Of a DNA stretch of 64,000 nucleotides, positions 1 to 8,296 are shown piece by piece. The notes under the pieces were generated by a model. It was not told where the DNA came from and searched no databases. It saw only the letters and a list, made by a program, of their open reading frames with translations. The stretch's first letter is position 1, and each line of letters begins with the position of its first letter. The stretch is taken from positions 31,989 through 95,988 of the forward strand of contig NZ_RCVJ01000181.1 in the NCBI RefSeq assembly GCF_003667505.1, given 5' to 3'. This DNA comes from Micromonospora sp. BL4. GTDB lineage: Bacteria; Actinomycetota; Actinomycetes; Mycobacteriales; Micromonosporaceae. A program made the translations under genes and the position numbers.

Positions 1-1
1 C

Positions 2-877
2 CGCGAGTTGGCCCTCGTCGACCGGGCCGCCGGGGTGCTGGCGATCCGCGACGCCGGCTCGCCGTACCCGTACCCCGAGTTGGACGACGAGCCGGACCTG
101 CCGCGACTGGCCCGCGCCGGCCGGCACGTCGCGCCGCCGAAGCGCTACCTGCGCGACATCGGGGTGGAGGTCGGCGCCGCCGAGGTGGCCGCGACGGTCG
201 CCGCTCAGGCGCGGGCCGGCAACGGCTGGGTCAAGCTCGTCGGCGACTGGATCGACCGCGGCGTTGGCGACCTCGCGCCGGCCTGGGACGCGGACACCCT
301 CACCGCCGCCGTGCGGGCCGCGCACGACGCCGGGGTACGCGCCGCCGTGCACACCTTCTCCGAGTCAGCCGTGGAGATCATGGTGCGGGCCGGGGTGGAC
401 TCGGTGGAGCACGGCACGGGGCTGAGCCTCGACCTGATCGACGAGATGGCCCGCCAGGGCACCGCGCTGGTCCCCACGATGATCAACATTGCCACCTTCG
501 GTGGGATCGCCGAGCAGGCGCGGGCCAAGTTCCCCGGGTACGCGGAGCACATGCTGGCGCTGCGGGACGGCTTCCCCGAGGTGGTGCGGGCCGCGCACGA
601 GGCGGGCGTGCCGATCTACGTGGGCACCGACGCGGGCGGCGGCATCGACCACGGGCTGGCCGCCGAGGAGATGCTGCTGCTGCACGAGCGGGCCGGCATG
701 GCGCCCCTCGACGTGCTGGCCGCCGCCTCCTGGGGCGCCCGGGAGTGGCTCGGCTTCCCCGGCCTGGTCGAGGGCGGCCTCGCCGACCTGACCGTCTACC
801 CCGAGGACCCGCGCCACGACCTGCGCGTGGTCCGCGCCCCGTCCCGCACCATCCTGCGCGGCCGCGTCATCCGCTGA
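2..877 (+). CDS. Amidohydrolase family protein, 5' end outside window
   Basis: The open frame runs in from the left edge, so this is the C-terminal 291 residues of a longer protein; a TTG at 8 is not needed as a start. It looks like an imidazolonepropionase-like metal-dependent hydrolase of the amidohydrolase superfamily. Visible are a candidate carbamylated metal-bridging lysine (GWVKLVGDW), two metal-ligand histidines (AAVHTFSE and VEHGTGL), the catalytic aspartate (VGTDAGGG) and the usual C-terminal beta-sandwich return (GGLADLTVYPEDPR). The N-terminal HxH motif should lie upstream. The substrate cannot be told; relatives act on cyclic amides, dipeptides or organophosphates. It ends 44 bp before the convergent TetR gene. 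Confidence 0.85.
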   Translation, partial: RELALVDRAAGVLAIRDAGSPYPYPELDDEPDLPRLARAGRHVAPPKRYLRDIGVEVGAAEVAATVAAQARAGNGWVKLVGDWIDRGVGDLAPAWDADTLTAAVRAAHDAGVRAAVHTFSESAVEIMVRAGVDSVEHGTGLSLDLIDEMARQGTALVPTMINIATFGGIAEQARAKFPGYAEHMLALRDGFPEVVRAAHEAGVPIYVGTDAGGGIDHGLAAEEMLLLHERAGMAPLDVLAAASWGAREWLGFPGLVEGGLADLTVYPEDPRHDLRVVRAPSRTILRGRVIR

Positions 878-921
878 CGGCGACGCGGGGTGCGGCGCGG
901 GATGTGGGACACGGCGCCGGG

Positions 922-1524
922 TCAGCGGGGCGTGCGGGCGGCCGTCGCGAACAGGCGTACGGCCAGGTCGGCGAGGGCGGCGGCGGTCTGGTCGATCGGG
1001 TCGCGGGGGAGCACGATGTGGCTGACGACCAGGCGGACGATGGTGTCGGCGGCGAAGGCCAGCGCGGCCGGCTCGGCCTGCGGCAGGTGGTCGCCGACCC
1101 ACTCGATGAGCGCGCCGGATGCCTCGGTGAGCACCACCTCGGCCCGGGTGGTCAGGTACGGCAGCAGCTCGTCCGAGCCACCTCGGGCGCTGGTCAGGAT
1201 CGCCTTGACCAGGGGGTTGTCCGCCGCCGCGGCGAGGGTGTGCGCGATCGCCGCGTACGCGCCGGCCCGGACGTCGGGACCGTGCGCGACCAGGGCCGCC
1301 CGGACGTCGCCGACGAACCGGTCGACCTCCCGCCGGGCGAGCGCCTCGGCCAGGCCGGCCTTGCTGCCGAACTCGTTGTAGACGGTCTGCCGGCTCACTC
1401 CGGCCGCGGCGGCCACCCCGCCCATGCGGACCGCGTCCCAGCCGGAGGCGATGGTCCGCGCGCGGGCGGCGTCCACGATCGTGTCCCGCAGCCGCTGGCG
1501 AGGGGTCTCCGTCGATGCAGTCAT
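922..1524 (-). CDS. TetR/AcrR family transcriptional regulator
   Basis: A 200-residue one-component repressor. The N-terminal DNA-binding domain is clear: helix-turn-helix at about residues 34-55 (MGGVAAAAGVSRQTVYNEFG), preceded by the usual first helix (RDTIVDAARART). The C-terminal ligand domain is helical and not assignable to a ligand class, although the VRLVVSHIVLP segment is common in one actinobacterial TetR subgroup. The gene faces the amidohydrolase (convergent) and diverges from proS across about 143 bp. No clear palindromic operator was found there. ATG start at 1524. Confidence 0.88.
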   Translation of the reverse strand: MTASTETPRQRLRDTIVDAARARTIASGWDAVRMGGVAAAAGVSRQTVYNEFGSKAGLAEALARREVDRFVGDVRAALVAHGPDVRAGAYAAIAHTLAAAADNPLVKAILTSARGGSDELLPYLTTRAEVVLTEASGALIEWVGDHLPQAEPAALAFAADTIVRLVVSHIVLPRDPIDQTAAALADLAVRLFATAARTPR

Positions 1525-1667
1525 GGTGGTCGAAGTCTACGGTCGCCCCGCCAGCCTGCGCAGGGGCCGCCGCAGCCGGTGCGCGAGGTGGGCGCGGAAC
1601 AGCGGGCGGACGGCGCGTCGCCGCCCGGGCGCGGTGGCCGGCCGCGCGGCGCATAGGATGTGCGGTC

Positions 1668-3074
1668 ATGGCACGCGTGCTCACTCCCCGTGCGGAGGAC
1701 TTCCCCCGCTGGTACCAGGACCTGATCGCCAAGGCGAAGCTGGCCGACAACGGCCCGGTCCGCGGCACCATGGTCATCCGCCCGGCCGGCTACGCCATCT
1801 GGGAACGGATGCAGGCCGAGATGGACGCCCGGATCAAGGCGGCGGGCGCGGAGAACGCATACTTCCCGCTGTTCATTCCGGAGAGCTACCTCAAGCGCGA
1901 GGCCCAGCACGTCGAGGGCTTCTCACCGGAGCTGGCGGTGGTCACCCACGGTGGCGGCAAGCAGCTCGCCGAGCCGGTGGTGGTGCGGCCCACCAGCGAG
2001 ACGGTGATCGGCGAGTTCATGGCCAAGTGGATCGACTCGTACCGGGACCTGCCGCTGCTGCTCAACCAGTGGGCCAACGTGGTCCGGTGGGAGCTGCGCC
2101 CGCGGATCTTCCTGCGCACCAGCGAGTTCCTCTGGCAGGAGGGGCACACCGCGCACGCCACGCGCGAGGACGCCCGGGCCTACGCCCGGCGGATCCTGCA
2201 CGAGGCGTACGAGGACCTGATGGTCAACGTGATCGGCATCCCCGTGGTGGTGGGCCTGAAGACGGCCCGCGAGCGGTTCGCCGGTGCGACCGCGACGTAC
2301 ACCTGCGAAGGCATGATGGGCGACGGCAAGGCGCTCCAGCTGGGCACCAGCCACGAGCTGGGTCAGAACTTCGCCAAGGCGTTCGACATCAGCTACTCGT
2401 CGGCCGAGGGCGGCCGGGAGTACGCGTGGACGACCTCCTGGGGCACGTCGACCCGGATGCTCGGCGGCCTGATCATGGCGCACGGCGACGACAACGGCCT
2501 GCGGGTGCCGCCGAGGCTGGCCCCGATCCAGGCGTACGTCATGATCGTCAAGGACGGCGAGGGTGTCGCCGAGGCTGCTGCCAAGCTGCGCGACGGCCTG
2601 CGCGACGCCGGTGTCCGGGTCGCGCTCGACGACCGTACCGACACCGCGTTCGGCCGCCGGGCCGTCGACGCCGAGCTGCGCGGCTATCCGGTACGCGTCG
2701 AGGTCGGCCCCCGCGATCTGGCCGCCGGTAACGCGGTGGTGGTGCGCCGTACCGACGGCTCGAAGTCCCCGACGCCGGTGGCCGACGTGGTCGGCGCGGT
2801 GCTGGCCGCGCTGGAGACCGACCAGCAGGTGCTGCACGACCAGGCGCTGGCCAACCGCGAGTCGCGCACGGTGGACGTGGCCACCCTCGGCGAGGCGATC
2901 GAGGCCGCCGCGAACGGCTGGGCCCGGGTGCCGTGGTCGGCGGTCGGCGTGGCCGGCGAGGCCGAGGCGAACGGCCAGGGCGTCACGGTGCGCTGCCTGC
3001 TGCGTGCCGACGGCTCGGTGCCGGACTCCGAGGACGAGCCCGACCTGATCGCCGTCCTCGCCCGCGCCTACTGA
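1668..3074 (+). CDS. proS: Proline--tRNA ligase, archaeal/eukaryote-like type
   Basis: Cytoplasmic class II aminoacyl-tRNA synthetase charging tRNA-Pro. Starting at the ATG at 1668 gives 468 residues beginning MARVLTPRAEDFPRWYQDLI. Class II motif 2 (PRIFLRTSEFLWQEGHTAHA) and motif 3 (MLGGLIMAHGDDNGLRVPPR) are present, followed by an anticodon-binding domain. There is no bacterial-type editing insertion; the compact form and the C-terminal tyrosine (VLARAY) mark the archaeal/eukaryote-like class. In that class the C-terminal domain often binds zinc through four cysteines; only one cysteine (VRCLL) remains here, so the zinc site looks lost. The frame is open 51 codons further upstream, but that stretch overlaps the TetR start and lacks family similarity. 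Confidence 0.97.
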   Translation: MARVLTPRAEDFPRWYQDLIAKAKLADNGPVRGTMVIRPAGYAIWERMQAEMDARIKAAGAENAYFPLFIPESYLKREAQHVEGFSPELAVVTHGGGKQLAEPVVVRPTSETVIGEFMAKWIDSYRDLPLLLNQWANVVRWELRPRIFLRTSEFLWQEGHTAHATREDARAYARRILHEAYEDLMVNVIGIPVVVGLKTARERFAGATATYTCEGMMGDGKALQLGTSHELGQNFAKAFDISYSSAEGGREYAWTTSWGTSTRMLGGLIMAHGDDNGLRVPPRLAPIQAYVMIVKDGEGVAEAAAKLRDGLRDAGVRVALDDRTDTAFGRRAVDAELRGYPVRVEVGPRDLAAGNAVVVRRTDGSKSPTPVADVVGAVLAALETDQQVLHDQALANRESRTVDVATLGEAIEAAANGWARVPWSAVGVAGEAEANGQGVTVRCLLRADGSVPDSEDEPDLIAVLARAY

Positions 3075-3075
3075 G

Positions 3076-3744
3076 GTGCGGCCGGGCAACCCTGTCGACC
3101 GGTTCGCGCCGGGTCGGTTGATCATGCACCGCAGCGTGCGGCACGGCCGGATCGGGTGGGTCCGGCCGGGCCGGGTGGTCAGTGACGACGAGCGGGGTCT
3201 GCTGGTCTGGATCGCCCGGGACTCGCCGGTCGCCCACGAGGTGACCGAGGCGGGGCTGGGGATGCGGGCGATGCCGTTCGCCCAGTGGATCTCGTCGGCG
3301 TACCGGCTGGAGCGTGGGCGCTGGAACGGGCCGCCGCTGCTGAAGTTCCTGCCCACCGGCGCGGCGCACTCCGTCTGGTGGTTCCGGGACGCGCAGGGCC
3401 GGTTCGCCCACTGGTACGTCAACCTGGAGGAACCCGGCGTGCGCTGGGACGACGGTCCGGTGGCCGGCGTCGACGTGGTGGACCAGGACCTCGACGTGGT
3501 GGTGCACCCGGACCGCAGTTGGCAGTGGAAGGACGAGGACGAGTTCGTCGAGCGCCTCGCCTTCGGCGACGACTACTGGGTGACCGACGAAAAGGCGGTC
3601 CGGGCCGAGGGGGAGCGGGTGATCGCGCTCGCGGAGGCCGGCGAGTTCCCGTTCGACGGCACCTGGTGCGACTTCGCGCCCCCCGCCGACTGGGACGTAC
3701 CGGACGACCTTCCGCCGGGTTGGGACCGTCCGCCGGTGCGCTGA
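3076..3744 (+). CDS. DUF402 domain protein (FomD-like)
   Basis: A 222-residue soluble protein with the DUF402 fold: two beta-rich blocks around WWFRDAQGRFAHWYVNLEEP and a downstream Asp-rich metal-binding region (GVDVVDQDLDVVVHPD). Characterised relatives such as FomD are divalent-metal-dependent nucleotide hydrolases; the substrate here is unknown. GTG at 3076 lies one base after the proS stop, indicating cotranscription; an in-frame ATG at 3124 is the alternative start. Downstream, 3745-3986 holds no gene and should carry the rpsP promoter; I saw only a weak -10-like CAGAAT near 3824. Confidence 0.82.
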   Translation: MRPGNPVDRFAPGRLIMHRSVRHGRIGWVRPGRVVSDDERGLLVWIARDSPVAHEVTEAGLGMRAMPFAQWISSAYRLERGRWNGPPLLKFLPTGAAHSVWWFRDAQGRFAHWYVNLEEPGVRWDDGPVAGVDVVDQDLDVVVHPDRSWQWKDEDEFVERLAFGDDYWVTDEKAVRAEGERVIALAEAGEFPFDGTWCDFAPPADWDVPDDLPPGWDRPPVR

Positions 3745-3986
3745 GAGGGTGTTCCGGGTCACCGGTCCGGGCCGTCCGGGCGCGGTGTCCGGGTCCGGTG
3801 CGAGAGATCAGCGTCGGATCTGGCAGAATGGGTCGCTGGTATCCGGCGCGCGTCCGGCGCCCTCTAACCCGGGCACGTCGCCAGTCCACCGAGTAGTCTC
3901 CGGCCCAACCCCACTGTGCCGTCGGCGCTCACCCATACACACCGCCCGTGCCGGGCTGGTGAGATCGCAACAGGAGCGAAACAACT

Positions 3987-4475
3987 GTGGCCGTAAAGAT
4001 CCGGCTCCTGCGGATGGGTAAGATCCGCAACCCGCAGTACCGCATTGTCATCGCCGACTCGCGCACCAAGCGTGACGGCCGGGCGATCGAGTTCGTCGGG
4101 GTGTACCAGCCGAAGGAGGACCCTTCGGTCATCGAGGTCAAGTCGGAGCGGGTCCAGTACTGGCTGTCCGTCGGCGCTCAGCCGAGCGAGGCGGTGCAGC
4201 GGCTGCTGGAGCTGACCGGTGACTGGCAGAAGTACAAGGGCCTGCCGGCCCCGCCGCCGCTGAAGGTCGCCCCCGAGCGGGCCGACCGCAAGGCGGCGTA
4301 CGAGGCTGAGGCGAAGGCCGCCGCCGGGCTCGCCCCGGAGACCCCGGCCAAGCCGGCCAAGAAGGCCGCCAAGGCCGCTGAGGCTCCGAAGGCCGAGGCT
4401 CCGGCCGAGGCGCCGAAGACCGAGGCTCCGGCCGAGGCCCCGGCCGCCGCTGCCGACGCCGGTGAGCAGGCCTGA
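3987..4475 (+). CDS. rpsP: 30S ribosomal protein S16
   Basis: Small-subunit assembly protein. The N-terminal 80 or so residues are classical S16 (AVKIRLLRMGKIRNPQYRIV, then the DGRAIEFVGVYQP turn). At 162 residues it is about twice the bacterial norm: residues from about 100 form a low-complexity Ala/Pro/Lys/Glu tail with repeated APAEAPKTE units, probably disordered, as in other actinobacterial S16 proteins. GTG start at 3987 with a purine-rich ribosome site (CAGGAGCG) at 3971. First gene of rpsP-khpA-rimM-trmD-rplS; the next start is one base after its stop. Confidence 0.97.
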   Translation: MAVKIRLLRMGKIRNPQYRIVIADSRTKRDGRAIEFVGVYQPKEDPSVIEVKSERVQYWLSVGAQPSEAVQRLLELTGDWQKYKGLPAPPPLKVAPERADRKAAYEAEAKAAAGLAPETPAKPAKKAAKAAEAPKAEAPAEAPKTEAPAEAPAAAADAGEQA

Positions 4476-4476
4476 C

Positions 4477-4710
4477 ATGCCTCTGCGTCCGGCGTTGGAG
4501 CACCTGGTCAAGGGCATCGTCGACCACCCGGACGACGTCCGGGTGCGGATGGTCGATTCCCGTCGGGGCAAGCGGCTGGAAGTCCGCGTGCACCCCGAGG
4601 ACCTCGGCACCGTGATCGGGCGGTCCGGCCGGACCGCCAAGGCGCTGCGCCAGGTGATCGGCTCCATCGGCGGGCGCGGGGTACGCGTCGACATCGTCGA
4701 CTCGTACTGA
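4477..4710 (+). CDS. khpA: KH-domain RNA-binding protein
   Basis: A 77-residue single-domain KH protein, predicted to bind RNA, in some bacteria with the partner KhpB/Jag. The KH GxxG loop is visible (TVIGRSGRTAKALRQVI) within a beta-alpha-alpha-beta fold. ATG at 4477 is one base after the rpsP stop; its own stop overlaps the rimM start by one base. The position between rpsP and rimM is conserved in many Gram-positive bacteria. Confidence 0.94.
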   Translation: MPLRPALEHLVKGIVDHPDDVRVRMVDSRRGKRLEVRVHPEDLGTVIGRSGRTAKALRQVIGSIGGRGVRVDIVDSY

Positions 4711-5267
4711 TGCAGCTCGTCGTCGGCAGGATCGGCAAGCCGCACGGTGTCCGCGGTGAGGTCACCGTGGAGGTGCGGACCGACGAGCCCGAAGCACGGT
4801 TCGCCCCAGGGTCGGTGCTGCGCACCGAGCCTGGGGCGGTTCCGCCTTCCGCACCCGCGGATGGTCCCGGGGTGCCGTTCCGGGTTCCGACCGAGCTGAC
4901 CATCGAGGAGTCCCGCTTCCACCAGGGCCGGATCCTGGTCGCGTTCGCCGGGATCCTGGACCGCGACACCGCCGAGGCGCTGCGCGGGACCCTGCTCGTG
5001 GTGGACAGCGCCGACGTGGAGCCGCCGGAGGACCCGGAGGAGTTCCACGACCACCAGCTCGTCGGGCTGGCCGTGGTCACCCCGGCCGGCGAGCGGCTGG
5101 GCGAGGTCGCCCGGATCGACCACGCGCCCTCGTCCGACCTGCTGGTGCTGCGGCGCCCCGAGGGGCGCGTCGCGTTGATCCCGTTCGTCCGGGCGATCGT
5201 TCCAGAGGTCGACCTGGCCGGTGGACGTGTGATCGTCGACCCGCCGGCCGGACTGCTCGACCTTTAG
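4710..5267 (+). CDS. rimM: Ribosome maturation factor RimM
   Basis: 16S rRNA processing and 30S assembly factor that contacts S19. 185 residues. The N-terminal RimM domain begins QLVVGRIGKPHGVRGEVTVE; the C-terminal PRC-barrel shows EFHDHQLVGLAV, LGEVARIDHAPSSDLLVL and LIPFVRAIVPEVDL. ATG at 4710 overlaps the khpA stop by one base. A proline-rich insert at about residues 46-58 (AVPPSAPADGPGVP) interrupts the first domain. Confidence 0.97.
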   Translation: MQLVVGRIGKPHGVRGEVTVEVRTDEPEARFAPGSVLRTEPGAVPPSAPADGPGVPFRVPTELTIEESRFHQGRILVAFAGILDRDTAEALRGTLLVVDSADVEPPEDPEEFHDHQLVGLAVVTPAGERLGEVARIDHAPSSDLLVLRRPEGRVALIPFVRAIVPEVDLAGGRVIVDPPAGLLDL

Positions 5268-5277
5268 GACCACCCCC

Positions 5278-6051
5278 ATGCGCGTCGACATCGTGTCGAT
5301 CTTCCCGGAGTACTTCGCCCCTCTGGACCTGTCCCTGATCGGCCGGGCCCGGGCCAACGGCGTACTCCAGTTGGCCGTGCACGACCTGCGGACCTGGACC
5401 CACGACGTGCACCGCACGGTCGACGACACCCCCTACGGCGGCGGTCCGGGCATGGTGATGCGTCCGGAGCCGTGGGGCGGTGCGCTGGACGCGCTCGCCC
5501 CGGTCGAGGCCCCGCCGCCCCGGCTGCTGGTGCCCTCGCCGGCCGGTGTTCCGTTCACTCAGGCCATGGCGTACGAGCTGGCCGCCGAGCCGCACCTGCT
5601 CTTCGCCTGCGGCCGGTACGAGGGGATCGACCAGCGGGTGCTGGCGCACGCCGCGACCCGGATGCCGGTCACCGAGGTCTCGCTCGGCGACTACGTGCTC
5701 TTCGGCGGCGAGGTGGCGGTGCTGGTCGTCCTGGAGGCGATCACCCGGCTGCTGCCCGGTGTACTGGGCAACGCCGGCTCGCTGGACGAGGAGTCACACG
5801 CGCACGGGCTGCTCGAAGCACCGATCTACACCAAGCCGCCGAGCTGGCGCGGGCACGATGTGCCGGAGGTGCTCCGCTCCGGCGACCACGGAAAGATCGC
5901 CCGCTGGCGGCGCGAGGAGGGGCTGCTGCGCACCGCCGCGCAGCGTCCGGACCTGCTCGCCGCGCTGCCCCCCGACCGGCTCGACAAACGGGACATCGCG
6001 GCGCTGGATCGGGCCGGATTTCAGCCCCCGCCGGGAGATGTGGCAAAGTAG
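5278..6051 (+). CDS. trmD: tRNA (guanine-N1)-methyltransferase
   Basis: SAM-dependent enzyme making m1G37 next to the anticodon, which prevents +1 frameshifting. 257 residues, normal length. SPOUT-fold signatures are visible: MRVDIVSIFPEYF at the start, DDTPYGGGPGMVM, FACGRYEGIDQRV and the SAM-binding trefoil knot EVSLGDYVLFGGEVA. Begins 10 bp after rimM. Confidence 0.98.
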   Translation: MRVDIVSIFPEYFAPLDLSLIGRARANGVLQLAVHDLRTWTHDVHRTVDDTPYGGGPGMVMRPEPWGGALDALAPVEAPPPRLLVPSPAGVPFTQAMAYELAAEPHLLFACGRYEGIDQRVLAHAATRMPVTEVSLGDYVLFGGEVAVLVVLEAITRLLPGVLGNAGSLDEESHAHGLLEAPIYTKPPSWRGHDVPEVLRSGDHGKIARWRREEGLLRTAAQRPDLLAALPPDRLDKRDIAALDRAGFQPPPGDVAK

Positions 6052-6149
6052 AGGGGTTGCCGCATCCGTCCGCGCCCGCGGGCGGCTGCGAGGATTCCCG
6101 ACCGGGGTCGGCTAGCCGATCACCACCCGGGGATCAGAATCACCCACCC

Positions 6150-6170
6150 GCGCACCGAGTGACGGTGCGC
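6150..6170 (+). promoter_or_regulatory. Leader hairpin upstream of rplS
   Basis: A perfect 8-bp stem (GCGCACCG / CGGTGCGC) with a 5-nt loop lies 25 bp before the rplS ATG in the trmD-rplS gap (6052-6194). Ribosomal protein leaders are often structured, so autoregulation is possible, but no known L19-leader consensus was matched. Confidence 0.35.
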
Positions 6171-6194
6171 CGTGAGCCTTACGAGGACGCAGCG

Positions 6195-6551
6195 ATGAAC
6201 ATCCTGGACGCCCTTGACGCCCAGTCGAAGCGGACCGACCTCCCCGACTTCCGTGCCGGTGACACCGTCAAGGTGCACGCGCGGGTCGTCGAGGGCAACC
6301 GGTCCCGTGTCCAGATCTTCCAGGGCGTCGTCATCCGCCGCCAGGGTGACGGACTGCGCGAGACCTTCTCGGTCCGCAAGGTGAGCTTCGGTGTCGGCGT
6401 CGAGCGGACCTACCCGCTCAACGGTCCCGGCATCGACCGGATCGAGATCGTGACCCGCGGTGCCGTGCGCCGCGCCAAGCTGTACTACCTGCGCGAGCTG
6501 CGCGGCAAGAAGGCCAAGATCAAGGAGAAGCGGGAGAAGCAGCCCAGCTGA
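6195..6551 (+). CDS. rplS: 50S ribosomal protein L19
   Basis: Large-subunit protein near the 30S-50S interface. 118 residues, typical length. Conserved RAGDTVKVHARVVEGNRSR, VQIFQGVVIRRQG and YPLNGPGIDRIEIVTRG are present, with a basic Lys-rich C-terminus. ATG at 6195 is preceded by GAGGACGCAGCG. An open frame runs far upstream of this start, overlapping trmD, but has no L19 similarity. Confidence 0.98.
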   Translation: MNILDALDAQSKRTDLPDFRAGDTVKVHARVVEGNRSRVQIFQGVVIRRQGDGLRETFSVRKVSFGVGVERTYPLNGPGIDRIEIVTRGAVRRAKLYYLRELRGKKAKIKEKREKQPS

Positions 6552-6670
6552 CTTCCCGCTCGCCACGCCGCCTGAGCTGCGCGTATGCCGTACCGACCGG
6601 ACCGCACTACCCTGGTCGTACGGGCGCAGCCAAGCGGCGGCCCCGCCCACGTGGCGGGCAGCCGTCCACA

Positions 6671-6706
6671 ACCGCCCGTGGGGCCTCGACGAGGCCCCCG
6701 GGCGGT
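6671..6706 (+). terminator. Strong hairpin terminator after rplS
   Basis: Inverted repeat ACCGCCCG-T-GGGGCCTC / GAGGCCCC-CGGGCGGT with a 3-nt loop and one bulged T, followed by GGTGTTT. It sits between rplS and the first signal peptidase gene and probably ends the rpsP operon. Confidence 0.75.
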
Positions 6707-6735
6707 GGTGTTTCTGCGGACCGGGGAGTGGCGTG

Positions 6736-7602
6736 GTGCAGACGCTTGACGAGGACGGCACCGTCGATCCGTGGCGCCGGCGGTCCCGCCGCACCCGCCG
6801 GCAGATGCCCCTCTGGCAGGAGCTCCCGCTGCTCCTGGTCGTCGCGTTCTGCCTCGCGGTGCTGATCCGCACCTTCCTGCTCCAGGCGTTCTTCATTCCG
6901 TCCGGCTCGATGGAGGACACGCTCCTGATCGGCGACCGGGTGCTGGTCAACAAGGTCGTCTACGACGTCCGCGACCCGGTACGCGGCGAGGTGGTGGTCT
7001 TCCGGGGCACCGACCGCTGGGCGCCACAGGTCGACGAGCAGCCGGCGCCGGGCTTCACCGGCAAGCTCACCCGGACCGTCGGCGACCTGGTCGGGGTGAG
7101 CCGCCCCGGCGAGAAGGACTTCATCAAACGGGTGATCGGCCTCCCGGGCGACCGGGTCAAGTGCTGCGACAGCCAGGGCCGGGTCACCGTCAACGGCACC
7201 CCGCTCGACGAGCCCTACGTGGTGCGCGACTCCCCGCTGGACCTGCCGCCCAACCCGGGGGAGTGCCGCTCCCGGCGCTTCGACGAGGTCGTCGTGCCGC
7301 CCGGCCAGATCTTCGTGATGGGCGACCACCGGCTGGTCTCCCAGGACGCGCGCTGCCAGGGCCCGGTGCCGATCGACAACGTGGTCGGCCGCGCCTTCAT
7401 GGTGGTCTGGCCGTCCTCCCGGTGGGATCCGCTGTCGGTGCCGTCGACGTTCGACGACGTGTCCGGGCCGGCCGCGGCCTCCTCGGGCGCGCCTCCGGTC
7501 CGACCGACCCCACAGGGCGGTGTGCTGCTGCTTCTTCCCCTGGTAGCCGCGCTGCGGGGTTCCCGCGCGTTCCGGACGGTGACGTCCAGCCCGGCAACGT
7601 AG
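6736..7602 (+). CDS. lepB: Signal peptidase I (first of two)
   Basis: Membrane-anchored serine protease removing signal peptides from exported proteins. 288 residues from the GTG at 6736, seven bases after GGGGAG; the neighbouring GTG at 6733 is possible. One N-terminal membrane segment at about 30-52 (LPLLLVVAFCLAVLIRTFLL). Catalytic Ser58 (SGSMEDTL), general base Lys131 (FIKRVIGLPGDRV) and box E (GDHRLVSQDAR) are all present. A cysteine pair sits in KCCDSQGRV, and a hydrophobic C-terminal stretch (GGVLLLLPLVAAL) may be a second membrane span. Followed 10 bp later by a paralogue. Confidence 0.95.
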   Translation: MQTLDEDGTVDPWRRRSRRTRRQMPLWQELPLLLVVAFCLAVLIRTFLLQAFFIPSGSMEDTLLIGDRVLVNKVVYDVRDPVRGEVVVFRGTDRWAPQVDEQPAPGFTGKLTRTVGDLVGVSRPGEKDFIKRVIGLPGDRVKCCDSQGRVTVNGTPLDEPYVVRDSPLDLPPNPGECRSRRFDEVVVPPGQIFVMGDHRLVSQDARCQGPVPIDNVVGRAFMVVWPSSRWDPLSVPSTFDDVSGPAAASSGAPPVRPTPQGGVLLLLPLVAALRGSRAFRTVTSSPAT

Positions 7603-7612
7603 GCTCCTTGGC

Positions 7613-8248
7613 GTGATTGACGAGCAGACCGACAAGCCCCGCAGTTCCTTCTGGAAGGAGCTGCCGATCCTGCTGGGTGTGGCGATCCTGGTTGCGGTGC
7701 TGGTCCGCGCCTTCGTGCTGCAGACCTTCTTCATCCCCTCCCCGTCCATGGAGAACACTCTCAAGATCGATGACCGGGTGCTGGTCAACAAGCTGGTCTA
7801 CGACTTCCGCTCGCCGCACCGCGGCGAGGTGATCGTGTTCAAGGCGCCGATCGCGTGGAGCGGCAACCCCGACGGTGAGGACTTCATCAAGCGGGTGATC
7901 GGTGTCGGTGGCGACCACGTGGTCTGCTGCGACCCGGAGGAGCGGCTGGTGATCAACGGCAAGTCGCTCGACGAGCCGTACATCTTCTCGATGGACGGGA
8001 TCCGCGACAAGCCGGCCGACCAGGAATTCGACATCACCGTGCCGAAGGGGCGACTCTGGGTGATGGGCGACCACCGGTCCGCCTCGGGCGACTCGCTGGA
8101 GCACTGGCAGCAGTCCGGGCAGAACATCACCGAGGCCACCATTCCCGAGGACGAGGTGGTCGGGCGGGCGTTCACCGTGTTCTGGCCGGTCAACCGGGCC
8201 ACCTGGCTGACGGTGCCCGACCAGTTCGACGGCATCCCGAAGCCGTAG
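7613..8248 (+). CDS. lepB: Signal peptidase I (second of two)
   Basis: Paralogue of the preceding gene, 211 residues, GTG start. One N-terminal membrane segment (ELPILLGVAILVAVLVRAFV), catalytic Ser45 (SPSMENTL), Lys93 (DFIKRVIGVGGD) and box E (MGDHRSASGDS). Shorter than the first copy because it lacks the insertion before the lysine motif and the hydrophobic C-terminus. Tandem type I signal peptidases here resemble the sipWXYZ cluster of Streptomyces; the two probably share or divide the secretome. Confidence 0.96.
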   Translation: MIDEQTDKPRSSFWKELPILLGVAILVAVLVRAFVLQTFFIPSPSMENTLKIDDRVLVNKLVYDFRSPHRGEVIVFKAPIAWSGNPDGEDFIKRVIGVGGDHVVCCDPEERLVINGKSLDEPYIFSMDGIRDKPADQEFDITVPKGRLWVMGDHRSASGDSLEHWQQSGQNITEATIPEDEVVGRAFTVFWPVNRATWLTVPDQFDGIPKP

Positions 8249-8296
8249 GTCGACGGGGGCGTGGGCGATCCGCCGCCGGTCTGGCAGGCTGGGGCC

